64,000 nucleotides of DNA from Saxidomus purpurata (lineage: Eukaryota; Mollusca; Bivalvia; Venerida; Veneridae): positions 7,989,570 to 8,053,569 of the forward strand of contig JAFMSR010000012.1 in NCBI GenBank assembly GCA_022818135.1. The letters run 5' to 3'. Numbering within the stretch: position 1 is the stretch's first letter; every line of letters starts with the position of its first letter. The notes beneath the pieces were generated by a model. That model saw only the letters and a program-made list of their open reading frames with translations, was not told where the DNA came from and searched no databases. Below, piece after piece: positions 24,001 to 37,400 of this stretch. The position numbers and the translations under genes are program-made.

Positions 24001-27000
24001 CCGTTACAACTAAATAAAAAACATCTCCACTAACATACCTACTTACTTCTCTATCAAAAAGCCCTCGGCTCTTAATGACAAACCCTATAGTAAACACTTT
24101 GTAAGGAGAGTTAAATCCTCAACGATAATTAACCTTTATCCCCATAGACAAAGACTCTCTCTTAAGAAGTCTCGAAATGAATTCATCATAACAACCATCT
24201 TGATTCATTTCTCAGCAGATGTCAAAAGGGGGTATACGAATTTTCCCACAACAATTACTTCAATAGGTTCCTTGCAAACCCATACTTACATCATTACTTT
24301 TGGCACTTAGTTTTAAAACTTGCTCTGTGAAAGTTATGACAATGCCGGAATTTACGACACACCGACACACCAATTTTGCTCCCTTCCAGAAAATATGTTG
24401 GCCATTTGGTTTTTAGCAGTAATGTATTAATTATGTAACTTCTTTGAAGTTGGATGTTTGTTTCAAGTTTATTTCATGTTTGTTTTGCGTTTGTTTTACC
24501 TGTGTTACCTGTACCAGCGATGATAGGTTGTTTAGCTGTCAAAACAAATCTGTCAGAACAGAGGGAATATAAGTTTATAAGAATTTACTATAAACATACT
24601 TGTCACACCTTCACAGACAAAACTGAAAATGAGCGGGTGTTAATGACTTTTACATCTTGTAAGTCAATATGTTATTATCATCTTTTGTCTAGAGTAAATA
24701 GTATTTACTAAATCTTTGCTATATTATGAATAACATATAAAATATTACATGTTTTTAAGGTAGAAATCTACCGTTTGTTATTCAAAACAAGAGGAATCAA
24801 GAAAATTTAATCATGTATCTATAAATGTTTATATGCACAGTATACTGTACACTGGGTAAAATTTGCGATGATTTAATTTTGCTATGTTCAAGAATTTCCC
24901 ACTTTGCTAATTTGAAAATCTCGAAGATTCATTTCACATAGATTTACTATTAGAGATTTCTCCTTTCGTGAATTAAAAATTTGCGAAAAAGTGTGTCTGC
25001 TCACAAATCCGGAAATTTTCATCACGCAAACATTTCTCAATTTACAGTAAAATGTTGTACAACTTGTGATCAAGATTTCTGCATCAGACAAACGGAGATG
25101 TATCTTTGCCGTATGTTGTGTCAATTGGCTACATACATGCATATATTCACCTTGAGCAACTTTCATATTCATATAATACCCCAATCCAACCTTAATAAAA
25201 TCCCTCATCCTATGAAAAGATCCACACTGTAGCAGTAAAGTGTATTTTCTTTTATATTTCTCAGTGGTACTTTTACATTTCTCAGTGGTACTTTTACATT
25301 TCTCAGTGGTACTTTTATATTTCTCAGTGGTACTTTTACATTTCTCAGTGGTACTTTTATATTTCTCAGTGGTACTTTTACATGTCTCAGTGGTACTTTT
25401 ATATTTCTCAGTGGTACTTTCATATGTCTCAGTGGTACTTTTATATGAAGAACAGAGTGCATACAGAACACATCATGTTGACTTTGCCGATAATACACAT
25501 CTAAACACTTACATGTAATCTTTCATGAACCATTTTATGACATAAGAAACAAGTACATCATAAAAAGAATACCACAACAGTCATAATATGATGGGTGGTA
25601 TCATAGTCTGGTGGGTGGTACCATTATCATTGACTTAATATTGCCGAATCAGGCATGAGAAGCATTGAGGACTTGCCTCTACACAGCCAATTTGAAAACT
25701 ACCTCCCTGTAGATCCATGTTTCAATTTAACAACATATATATATGTAGGCATGTAGTAATTTGGACATATTAAAGTAAGATATTCTAGATACTGTCTCAT
25801 GTATATAGTTATCAATTTGTTCATATGTATATGAAGAAATAAAAGAATATATATGTTATCCTTAGCTTGTTCAAGGTGGCACTCGGGGCTTGAACTAACT
25901 CTACAGTATCATGTACCAGAAGATTTAACATCCCGATGATGCATTCCTAACACTGTAAATTGACTAATATTTGCGGTTATTTAATTTTCGTAATTTTCTC
26001 GAATTTCCCAATTCCCTAATTTACATATCTTGTGAAAGATTTATTTCACATAGATTTACTATAAGAGAATTTCCCTTTCACGAATAAGTTTTTCTGCTCA
26101 CAAGTTAGCGAAACTTTTGTTACATGAAAATTACCAAATTTGCAGTAAAGTATAAAATTTATAAGGGGCTTTGGTTACTTCTTTATGAGAAGTTTAAAAT
26201 TAGACATTAACTTCCAACACTTCCATGTTGACTGCATCTTTAATGCTACTCTAAATTCTACAGTCTTAAAAACAGTCTATGTTTTCCAATCTGAGTGACA
26301 GATTGCAATGGTGTATGGGTTGAACTTTGGACTCCTAACCCAGCAGTTGCAGATTCAAATTCCATCCACAGACTTAGACCTCAAAACCGAACTGCAGACA
26401 CAGAATATAGTATGTTGCATATGATGAACTTGTTTCATACCACTGGGGCATATGCATAAATATTAGGATAGCTTTCTGATCAGTATGCCTTAGAGACAAC
26501 ATGGGTAAACAGGTGAGAAAAAGAACTGTGGTCATTAGCTTTTACATGAAATTCAAAAGGATGGACCTTAAAACAGAGGAAAAATAATTCTACTGCAATT
26601 TTACTACAGGAAAAAACAAGGTATAAGTCCAATCTTACCCCTGCAGCACAGTCGACTGATGTCTTTCCACATACGTTTACAATCCTTCCATCTTTGTAGA
26701 TCATCAGGTTGAGCCCTTTCTTGCCGTCTGCTCCACCTATACACAGAAATAATATTCATACAGCCAAGGCGCTTTAATAAGCCATTTTGTAGTATCAAGG
26801 TCATATAGGTATGTGTCTGTCAAGTTCACATGACTTTGTCTCCTTACATGGTTTCAAATGAGAGCTCAGAATAGTCCATACCATGACAGTACTTCAGAAA
26901 TTATCTCTAAGACAATATAAACAAACTATATTTAAGGGCATAAACTCTTGTGTTACTTATACCATAGACAATGATAGATTTTTAATTTCATCAATCCACT

Positions 27001-30000
27001 TAACAATCCCCCAAAAGTTTACATACCATGAAGTCCATAGGGGCTGAAGACCCTTCTTTCAGTCAGTACTGACAACGTCAGAGATTTCCTCCACAGGTAT
27101 TCCCTGATGACCCCATCCCCTCCATGGTGCTCACCTACTCCCCCTGTATCAGGAATGAGATGGAACCTCTTCAGTACCACAGGGTACCTGAAAAAATACA
27201 GCAAAGTCTGCCACTATCAACAGTCTCTGGAAATCAGTAAAAGTAATACCCGACACTAATTACATACACAAGTGTTGGACTAAACTCTAAATATATGCCC
27301 ATGACAAGAGATAAGTTATAATCAGAAGCTAACTATTTGCTTTATATAAACTAATTTATTTACTCTCGATTGCATAGCCAATTCTTATGACTTATATTAG
27401 CCTCTGTTGAGACTTCAACCTCGAAGAGAGAGACAGGCAATGTAGAATTATTTGTGTCTTGCCAAAGGGGCAATACCACAACATGTCACTGGTGGGGATC
27501 AAATCCAGGACCCTCTGATCCCAAGGCAAACACACTACCACTGTGCCATGGCAGCTCCACAAAATGGAACACTGAACTATTTATTATTAGCATTATTTAC
27601 TAGGCACACAAAATCTCCTATAACTTACCTCCTTTCGAGAATTTCTGGATCAGTGATTCTAGTGTTGGTCATATGAGTATGAACCCCACTCCTGCCATCC
27701 CACGTTGGTCCCTGTAAACATCAATTACAATTGTTCACAAGTCAATCTCCACTACAGCAATAATATAAGGCATTTTTTTTTCATGAAACAATAAGGCTTG
27801 AAGGAATTTCGTAAATGGACACCCAAGGCACATTTCTGTGAAATTATTTTGACCAGCTGTGTCTGGCGACGATTTTTAAACTTTTTCCTTTTTCTATGGG
27901 TTACAGGAAAAGAATAGCTCACTAGCCACAGTACCATTGGTGATTGTACCTACCTACTTTACATTTTATGAAGTAATAGACAGGCCCAAGTTTTTTCAAG
28001 AAACTTTTACAATTTACATTACAGGGTTTACAAGGTTTGAGCTCCTTAGCCCTGACAGGACGTTTTCAATTTACACGATATCTGTTACATACACCTCTGA
28101 AACAGTAACCAAATATAAGTCATCTCGTTATAGGAGTAAAATACTTGCACAAGAACCACGGATGACTAAAATACTAGCACAAGAACCACGGATGACTGAT
28201 GACTAAAATACTTGCACAAGAACCACGGATGACTGATGACTAAAATACTTGCACAAGAACCACGGATGCCTGATGACTAAAAAACTTGCACAAGAACCAC
28301 AGATGACTAGAATATTTGCACAAGAACCATGGATGACTGATGACTAAAATACTTGCACAAGAACCATGGATGCCTGATGACTAAAATACTTGCACAAGAA
28401 CCATGGATGACTTATGGTTAAAATACTTGCACAAGAACCACGGATGACTGATGATTTAAATACTTGCACAAGAACCACGGATGACTGATGACTAAAATAC
28501 TTGCACAAGAACCACGGATGACTGATGACTATGTTTCTCTGTAACTTTTACTTACTGCTCCAGCACCTCCTGCAACTGTCTCATAGTGACCAAACTCACT
28601 GTCACCAAAAGTGATGTTATTCATACATCCCTGGAAACAAAAAACACAGAATTATCCATAGGTAAGCAAATATTTACCTCAACTGTGACTGAGTAGTTTT
28701 AAATAACAAAGCACTGGAAACCCTACCTTACATGCCAGAGACCCTACTCTTGTGGAAATCAGAGCAGTATGAATGAATTTTCATTGTGTAAGCAGATTGA
28801 TTATATTGGAAAAGCATACTGTGAATGCATATAAATTCATGAGCTTTAACTTTTGTTGCTATTTTACAAAATGCAATTTCCTAGGTATTTGAATTTGCTG
28901 ATTTTATCTTTTACAGAAAATAGTAATGATTTATCGATAGGATATATCATCCATTAAATAGACAAAATTGGTGCCGCACAAACATTAATTCATTCATAGA
29001 ATGTCTAATTCTTCGTAAACTTTACCTGTGATGCTGCACACACTCCAAACGCTTTAAGAATAACATCTACAATTCTCTGAGAGGTCAGCACGTTGCCGCC
29101 GACAACTGCGGCATTCTCGCTAGGGTCCAGTATACTACCGTCAGGTATTATCACAGACACTGGCTTCAAACAACCCTGAAATCCAATCACATACATGTAC
29201 TTTCTAAATAATATCTGAAGCATTTTATTTGCAGTCATTTGAATTAACAAAATGATGGTAAAAATGGTCATTTGGATTTTTAACCAACTTCTTTTCCTTA
29301 CTAAATTTCAAGCAATAGATAAAGGTGTTCAACCAACTGTCACTCAGTTCAACCTATGGACCATACATCTAGGAATCTAGCTGGTTTGTGTCAACATGTC
29401 TAACATACATAAGACATCACCCTTTTTTAGTGGAATATCATTCCCAACACATATCTAATACAGTACCTGATTTAGTGGAACATCATGGCCGACCATACAT
29501 CTAAGACAGTAGATTAAGGCTGACAGAGTTACTGCCCTTGGAGCATTTAAATTTCCGTACACCTCATAAGAAGATCCTGTGAAGTCACACACTGCAGTTC
29601 CCTGTAACAGAAAAAAAAGTGAAATATAGGAGTAATTATATATCGGAGCATACATTGTTATAAGATAAGATAAGATTTATTTCATGTTGGCAGACAATAC
29701 TAGTAACGGTTAAAACATAAGCTCTAAATAGCTTTTGAATCGACTGTAATAAACATGTCATGTGACATGAGACAATGGAAGGCACCTTCATATGAACCCC
29801 ACTACAGATAAAAACGTTTTTCTTTTTGTGCAATTTTGACTCAGTGTGCAAAAAACACCAAACAACCTTTTTATGAACTACAGATAAAAACGTTTATCGT
29901 TTTTTGCTAGCAATTTTGACTTAGTGTAAAAAAAACCAACCTTTTTACGATTATAGTAAGTGGGAAAAAAAGACATATAATTGCTATGCAGGTGTAACAC

Positions 30001-31437
30001 TGGTTAGCATATAAAGAAAATTGTAATTATCTACCACAGGTATTGCTAACCTTCTCTCTAATGCGAGTTCTTATTTGACTGCTTTAATTTGTTGTGTCAA
30101 GTTATATTTTTTAGAGTTTTATCATTAGTAACGGATAATCCATATGACCAACACCCCTAGAAGAGGTTAGTTATTTTAGGTTTTGGGGGATGATACAAAA
30201 CATCCCGTTCCACTGGACCTCAGTTTAAGGTCTCATTCGAAAGACCATTAGTTATGTTAGTGAAGGAGCGGGAGATCGAACCTGCAATTTCTGGACTACC
30301 AAACCAGCGCGTAAACCACTAGACCACTAATCCATTCCAGTTGCGTCAATTATTCTGTTTCTAATATACACTGTACATACTGATATTATGCTTGACCCAT
30401 AGACTTTACACAAAATACTGCACTACAAGCTGGCAGAAAAATATAACATAACATAAGGTGAAGTTACTACACAAACCTTGGCAGCATCAATGGTAACAGT
30501 GAGTTTTATTTGGGCACCATTGTCCATGTAATCTATTGCATGTAGTGATGTAGTGCCTGTCCTAAGCTCAGTCTTTCTTGCTATCTCTCTCAACATGTCC
30601 TTCACCGCTACCTCAGCATTATCCTATAGTAACAACATAATTATGTTGTTGTTTTTTATTTCTCTTGTTAACATGAATTTATTTTTTCAAACTCAATTTG
30701 CCATAGAAAACTTTTTTTCAAGGGTCAGAAATATTATGCAGAAAACAATGATACAAAGAATACAATAATTAGGTATACAGGTGGGTAGGGGGTTTAAAAA
30801 AAAAAAATTAAAAAAATTTGTTAAAAAAACTTTAAAAACAACCAAAAAAACTATTTGTGTCCAGGGTCATTGAAATATTTTGAAACAGATGACCCTGCCC
30901 ACCCCCAAAAGTATACAGTAAAGGACTGACAAAAAATTTTTGCTAAAACACTAAAGCCTTAAAAAATATTTTTAGAACAATAACCTTCCCCAGTGACCCT
31001 ATAACCCCAAGTACCTCTCCAGGTAAGAATACACACCAGGTTTCATTACAATTGGTCACTCTTAACTAGCAGAAACCATTTTTTTATTTTTAGTAACATC
31101 TAACAGGTGGTTGTTATTTGCGCTGTGATGATAGGCAGGAGAAGTGTTTATTTTTAAATGGGGGGGGAGGTGTGGGGGGGACCCGAAATATAGTCATAAT
31201 TCTGACCTTGTTCTGTTAAAAATGATGAGGGGGGGGGGGGGGGTGGGGTTTGACATCGCGAATTGTGAAAAACATGGTGTGATTTATCAAGCTAAAAATC
31301 CTTCAAGGGTTTCAGAGCGGACAGGATATGCAAGGCTCACCTTTACTGCTGTGACCTTGACATTCCGCAGTTGGTTCATGGGTTCTGCACATTCTACAAT
31401 TAAGATCATAGTTCCAAGTTTCATGAACTACTTTAGT

Positions 31438-31479
<42 letters not shown>

Positions 31480-34400
31480 GAGAGATTTGGGGGGGGGGGG
31501 GGGGGGGGGGGGGGGGAATATTTTTGGAAAAAAAATATATCTCCCCCATATTTTATGGGGGAGACAAATCGTTTTGTCTGAAATAACAATGATTGTATAC
31601 CTGAATGTGTGTCATGTATGCCTGTACAACACCTAGACCATACTCATCTATGAGGCCTTTAATGAGCCGGATACCTTTCTGATTGGCCGCCACTTGAGCC
31701 TTGAGGTCACTGAGGTTGTCAGGGAGATTACGTGTTCCACTACTTCCTGGATACTGAGATGGCGCATTGAGAGCTTCTGTGACAGCTGTAGATGTACAAG
31801 ATAACATATGGTGTATCAGCCATATTACAGTTGATTCTGTGTTAGCTGTCACATCATTTAAGAACCAACCTGCCTTAACCAGCAAGCCAACAATTGCCAA
31901 TAGGGGGGCAAACTGTGAACTGCAACAACATCAGTTATCAAAAGAAATTTACAAATTATTCTGTTGAACACATCAATATTAAACTGCCTTTTGCTGTAAT
32001 TCACCACTTTTGATGCATCCCTTGCCTGGAGACAACCATCAATTTTCTTTTTGCCAAAATCTAGTCACCTAGAATTCATCCTTCCAACTGACCATGTTTT
32101 ATTGGGATTGGCTTTTGACAGAATTTCATTTTCTCTGTCAGACTAACAAACAGTTATACAGGGATCATAACAGCTCATCTAGTTCTTATAGCTCAGATGG
32201 GTCAAACAACTCACCTTGTTCCTGGAATTCTCCGCCTTTAACCAGTTTGAAAGACTTAAACACAGCACCCTCTTCATGCAGATACTTGGAATGTGGCGGC
32301 ATTGAGCCTGGAGTTATACCCCCTATATCAGCATGATGTCCTCTACTGGCCACAAAAAATACTGGACGCGGCTGACCTGGGTAAAATACCTGGTGATGAA
32401 AACAAAAAAAATGTTTCTGGCATTTACAAGGTCCACCATAATACAGAGTATCAGATATATTCTTACTGAATGCATTCTTTTCATCAATCATGTAACATAA
32501 GGCTGGCTTGTAAATACCACTATAATGTTAATGTATTATCTCCCTTTTTAGACTTTGAAATAATGCCAGAGTGGCTCTTTTACATTCAGAATGACAATAT
32601 AGCTGCAACTTTAACACCTTCATACATTGTGTAAATATAACGGCAAGCAATAAATTACAGTAAATCACCTTGAATTCATGAGACAAAAAGTTCGCAATTT
32701 TTCTCTTCAGGTCAGTTCACATCCATGAATTCGAACACTTGATTCTGCTGGTTCACGCTGTTATAACAATATCAATCATTTCGGGAGAACTTTGAATATG
32801 TGAAAAGATGAATTCTCGAAGGAGTTTTCTCATGAAAATAAAGTTCTCGTGAATATTTATGATTTACAGTAAACAACATTGAACAATTCAAAACTAACTG
32901 GTGTTATCACAGTGAGATCAGGTAGATGACTTCCCCCTGCTTGAGGATGGTTTGACAGAATCACATCTCCTGGCTTTATATCTTCTCCCAATGTTTTCAT
33001 CTGAAATTGTTACATAACCACACATAAAAATATTTTATGGACAAAATTGAGCATATCACTGAAGGTGATAAATGTCTCCCTTAAATACCTTGACAATTTA
33101 TACCGGGCTTTATCTGTCAATTTTTCTTCATTAATTTTCTTCTCAAAGGTAAATGGTAGTGATGTTTCAATTCAGGTTATTACTTTACATGAACAAGACA
33201 TATGATACCACAGAGCTTGTCCCACCCTTATTTAGTACCCTGTGTCTTCTGGTAAAGTTTCCCATTTCAACTGAACTGATAACAGACCTGATATTGTACA
33301 GTTTCCTGGTTGATAACAGACCTGATATTGTACACTTGATAACTGACCTGATATTGCACTGTTTCAAGTTTGATAACTGACCTGATATTGCACTGTTTCC
33401 TGCATGGCTCCCAGGTGAACAGGTATATGTGGAGCATTAGCAACCAGTCCACCATCCGGTCCAAACATGGCACATGAGAAATCTAATCTTTCCTGTAGAA
33501 AACAGATCAGTCTTTTACTTTAGTGTTCTGTGATTTTCCTGGTAAGGTAGATTTTGTCACCTGTTCACTGCTACTATTATATATTACCAGTAATAATGGT
33601 TAGACAATACTTTAATCACTGTTTTAATATACAATTATCATACATTATCATACATTATCATATTTGTTGAGACTCTGAGGCAAATTGGCTAGCATGTTTG
33701 CATTAGGATACAAGGTCCAATCCCTACCATACGGGGAGCAGTGGTGTAGAGGTTAAGGTGTCTGCAGCTCATCCCAGAGGTTGCAGTTCAAGCCCCACTG
33801 ACACCACTTGCCACTTGAATCACTAAGCCTCTCACTGACTGAGGGTTGTGGGTTTGAATTCCAGTCTTGTGTGAGGAAGTTGGCAGATTTGGTAGGATGG
33901 TAGTCTAGTACTGTAAAAGTCATGTTTTTTTGCAAGGTTTTTATTTTCGCTAATTTTCACGAGTGACACCAGTACTGGTTTTTCCAGGAAGCGGACTTGA
34001 AAGTGACTCAATAAGCTACTAGCTTTCTTCACAATCGAGCTCAAATAAATAAGTATAAACTAAACTAATCCCTACCATGACAAGGTCAGAGTGTCCTTAG
34101 GTAAGACTCTATCTCTTTGAGGTTAAGTCTATTCGAGGTGTGTCTTCATGGTAACTAATGAAATTTATAGGAACTTCTATCCAATTAAGTATAACTGAAT
34201 CAGTATAAAACATCATGATTCTATAAATGGAAGAAATCATAAAAAAATATCCAAGTTTTATAAACAAGAGGGCCATGATGGCCCTGTATCGCTCACCTGT
34301 CTACCATTGGCAAAAATAAAAGGTTATTAATAGCAGAAAGGATCAATTTTTACCTTTGGCTCATGATATCCTCTTAATAAGCTTATGTAAAATCAAAAGA

Positions 34401-37400
34401 TCCCCCCCCCGGTCATGATTTAAACAATCTTGGTAGAGAGTCAATTATTTCCACATGCTGAATATCTAAGTTCTAGGCCTCATTATTTTGCTGTCTGATC
34501 ATGATCTGCACTGTTGGCTATTCATTGTTTTGCTGTCTGATCATAATCTGCACTGTAAGCTATTCATTGTATGCTGGCTGGTCATGATCTGCACTGTCAG
34601 CTATTTATTTTTTTCTGTTTGATCATGATCTGCACTGTTTGCTATTCATTGTTTTGCTGTCTGATCATGATCTGCACTTTCATTATTTAGCTGTCTGATC
34701 ATGGTCTGCACTGTTTGCTATGCATTATTTTGCTGTCTGATCATGATCTGCACTTTCATTATTTTGTTGTCTGATCATGATCTGCATTGTAAGCTATTCA
34801 TTATTTTGCTGTCTGATCATGATCTGCACTGTAAGCTATTCATTAGTTTGCTGTCTGATCATGATCTACACTGTAAGCTATTCATTATTTTACTGTCTGA
34901 TCATGATCTGCACTGTAAGCTATTCATTATTTTGCTGTCTGATCATGATCTGCACTGTAAGCTATTCATTAGTTTGCTGTCTGATCATGATCTGCACTGT
35001 AAGCTATTCATTAGTTTGCTGTCTGATCATGATCTACACTGTAAGCTATTCATTATTTTACTGTCTGATCATGATCTGCACTGTAAGCTATTCATTAGTT
35101 TGCTGTCTGATCATGATCTACACTGTAAGCTATTCATTATTTTCCTGTCTGATCATGATCTGCACTGTGAGCTGTTCATTTTTTTAACAATTTATGGTAC
35201 TTTCCAAAGTGATAGATGGAAGAGTAAGTCTTGTGATGTGAATGCAAAAATTACAACTACATTCTTTAACATGGAAGTTCAACTAGGGGTCAAGAACATG
35301 TATTGCATCATCGCTATTTAAAACTTTATAAGTGCCAATTTTAGGCCAGAGTTTTTATATTGCTTGGTTTATGGGAAGTTTTCTAAAATGTTGAGTATGA
35401 AGGACTTTTCCTACTGTATTGAACAGAGCAGATATTGAACATCAGTCTACTGCACCTGTCAATAATCGTCATTTTCAAACAAAATAAACACTTTAAAATA
35501 ATTACTTTCAATTATATATCCCTACTATTCTGACATTTCATTAACTAGTCTGTGAAGTCGGAACAGCGGAAATAATACAAATAAAACATCAGTTCATAAT
35601 GTTATTGTTATTCTACCTTTTCAAAAAATAGGACAGGCAGTCGCATAAACCAAGAGATATAAAAACTCTGGCCTTACCACAGAGAGATCCAAGATGTGTA
35701 CTGATTACAAATCAATCTTATGGTGTTAAAATACTGCAATAAAATTAGCAAATGAGGTGTTCAATAAACAACACACTATTAAAACTAGAAATCATCAAAA
35801 CAACCTTTCTGACAAATTTCAAGGATATCTGGGCTGAAAATGTAATATCTAGAGTGTTAACAAGGTTTTTCCATATTTGGGCTGTGACCTAGTTTTTGAC
35901 CCCAGATGACCCATATTCGAACTTGGGCTAGAAATCATCTTAACAACCTTTCTGACAAATTTCCAGGATATTTGGGCTGAAAATGTTACCTCTAGAGTGT
36001 TAACAAGGTTTTTCCATATTTGGGCTGTGTGACCTAGTTTTTGACCCCAGGTGACCCATATTAAAACTTGAGCTAGAAATCAACTAAACAACCTTTCTGA
36101 CAAATTGCCAGGATATTTGGACTGAAACAGTAGCCTCTAGAGCCTTAACAAGATTTTTTCTATTTTTGGGCTCTGTGACCTAGTTTTTGACCCCAGATGA
36201 CCCATATTCGAACTCGTCCGAGTAATTCCTGGGACAAACATCCTGACCAAGTTTCGTGACAATTGAGGAAAAAATGTGACCACTAGAGCCTTAACGAACT
36301 AAATGTGGACGGACGACGGACGACGGACATTCATCGATCCTAATAGCTCACCCTGAGCCAGCTCAGGTGAGCTAAAAAGTAAAAAATTTCACCTTAATAT
36401 TCGTAGATATGGAAGTCCTTTGTAATACCCTGAAAACATAAAGTCATTGAAACCAAAATTACAATACAATAGCCAAATACATATACATACCAGGTGTTCA
36501 TTGGTCTTTAAATATCACATAGAAATACAAGCAACCAACTAAAATGCTTTCATCATATGGAATGGGATCACAAACGAGGTTGCAAGGCATTGCTTTCAGA
36601 TATCACATGGGAGAATGAACAGGAATCAATTTTTTAACAAAATTACATTTGAAATTGTTTACAAGGGTTGTTAAAAATGTTTCATCACATTCAGGAAGGG
36701 TTTGAAAAATATATTTACTTTTCATAATTTAATTGTCTGCGAAAGAAAAACAACTTGAAGCAGCTTTTTACTCTTCTAATTCTTGGCGTTCTAGACCAGT
36801 TTCAACAGCACTTCAGTTATGTGCAAGCTAACGTTTACATAAACATGTTTCCAGAGAAGGACTATACTAGATACTATAAAAGTCTTTATATTCACAAGTT
36901 GTTTATTTTGCGACTTTCCAAATTTATATTTATTCACAATTTTTCTTTAATTTACAAGCGAGCACTATTTCATATATAATCATTGTTTGTTATTCTAGCC
37001 AGTGTGATTCATTCGCGAAGTGCTTCATTCGTGAAAATTAGCGAAAATAAAAACCTTGCAAAAAAACACAACTTTTACAGTACTAGACTACCATTCTTCT
37101 ACTAAATTTGCCAACTTCCTCACACAAGACTGGAATTCAAACCCACAACCCTCAGTCAGTGAGAGGCTTAGTGATTCAACACTCTACCACGGATGTGAAA
37201 AGAAAAGGGACTACCACAAAGTAATCAGCCATCTTCTTTTTAACTCAACTGGTAAACCAGTAAAAGAATATAGACAGCTATGTTTTACTCACCTGCCCAT
37301 TTGCTCAGCTATACTCATGAACCTATGAGAGAATATAGACAGCTGGATCATGTCCAATTCTTTTCCTACTTCATCTACCACCCCTGAACCAATCTGTAAA

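Larger units (their letters stand above)
34264..36378 (+). mobile_element. Hairpin-capped element, GGGCC family, composite copy
   Basis: The head ACAAGAGGGCCA-TGA-TGGCCC is followed by GTATCGCTCACCTG. Inside are a 42-bp array (34490-35180), a nested ~335-bp TIR element (35342-35678) and three ~140-bp units (AACAACCTTTCTGACAAATT, TTGGGCTGAAAATG, GTGACCTAGTTTTTGACCCC) at about 35790-36215. The tail has GGACGGACGACGGAC, then AGCTCACCCTGAGCC and GGCTC-like GCTCAGGTGAGCTAAAAA. It ends 14 nt inside intron 21 of OPLAH. Confidence 0.8.

Noticed and set aside
23706..24097. Minus-strand open frames with a repeated [10 protein letters not shown] peptide
   Set aside because: They are explained by the exact 107-bp duplication after the element at 22935-23746.
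25205..25518. Open frames on both strands with repeated VPLRN and HFSVVLL peptides
   Set aside because: They are generated by a 21-bp tandem array in OPLAH intron 32.
30255..30340. A functional tRNA gene on the minus strand
   Set aside because: A and B boxes are good, but the acceptor and anticodon stems do not pair and SINE body sequence follows. Called a SINE. The same reasoning applies to 485-600, 42395-42525 and 54178-54243.
31144..31636. Glycine-rich open frames of 145 and 66 codons
   Set aside because: They cross poly-G runs in OPLAH intron 25 and have no conserved protein content.
34701..35321. 206-codon open frame on the plus strand (and a 136-codon frame inside it)
   Set aside because: It is produced by the 42-bp tandem array, whose unit length is a multiple of three. 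The peptide is only the repeat ([13 protein letters not shown]), with no start context or flanking support.
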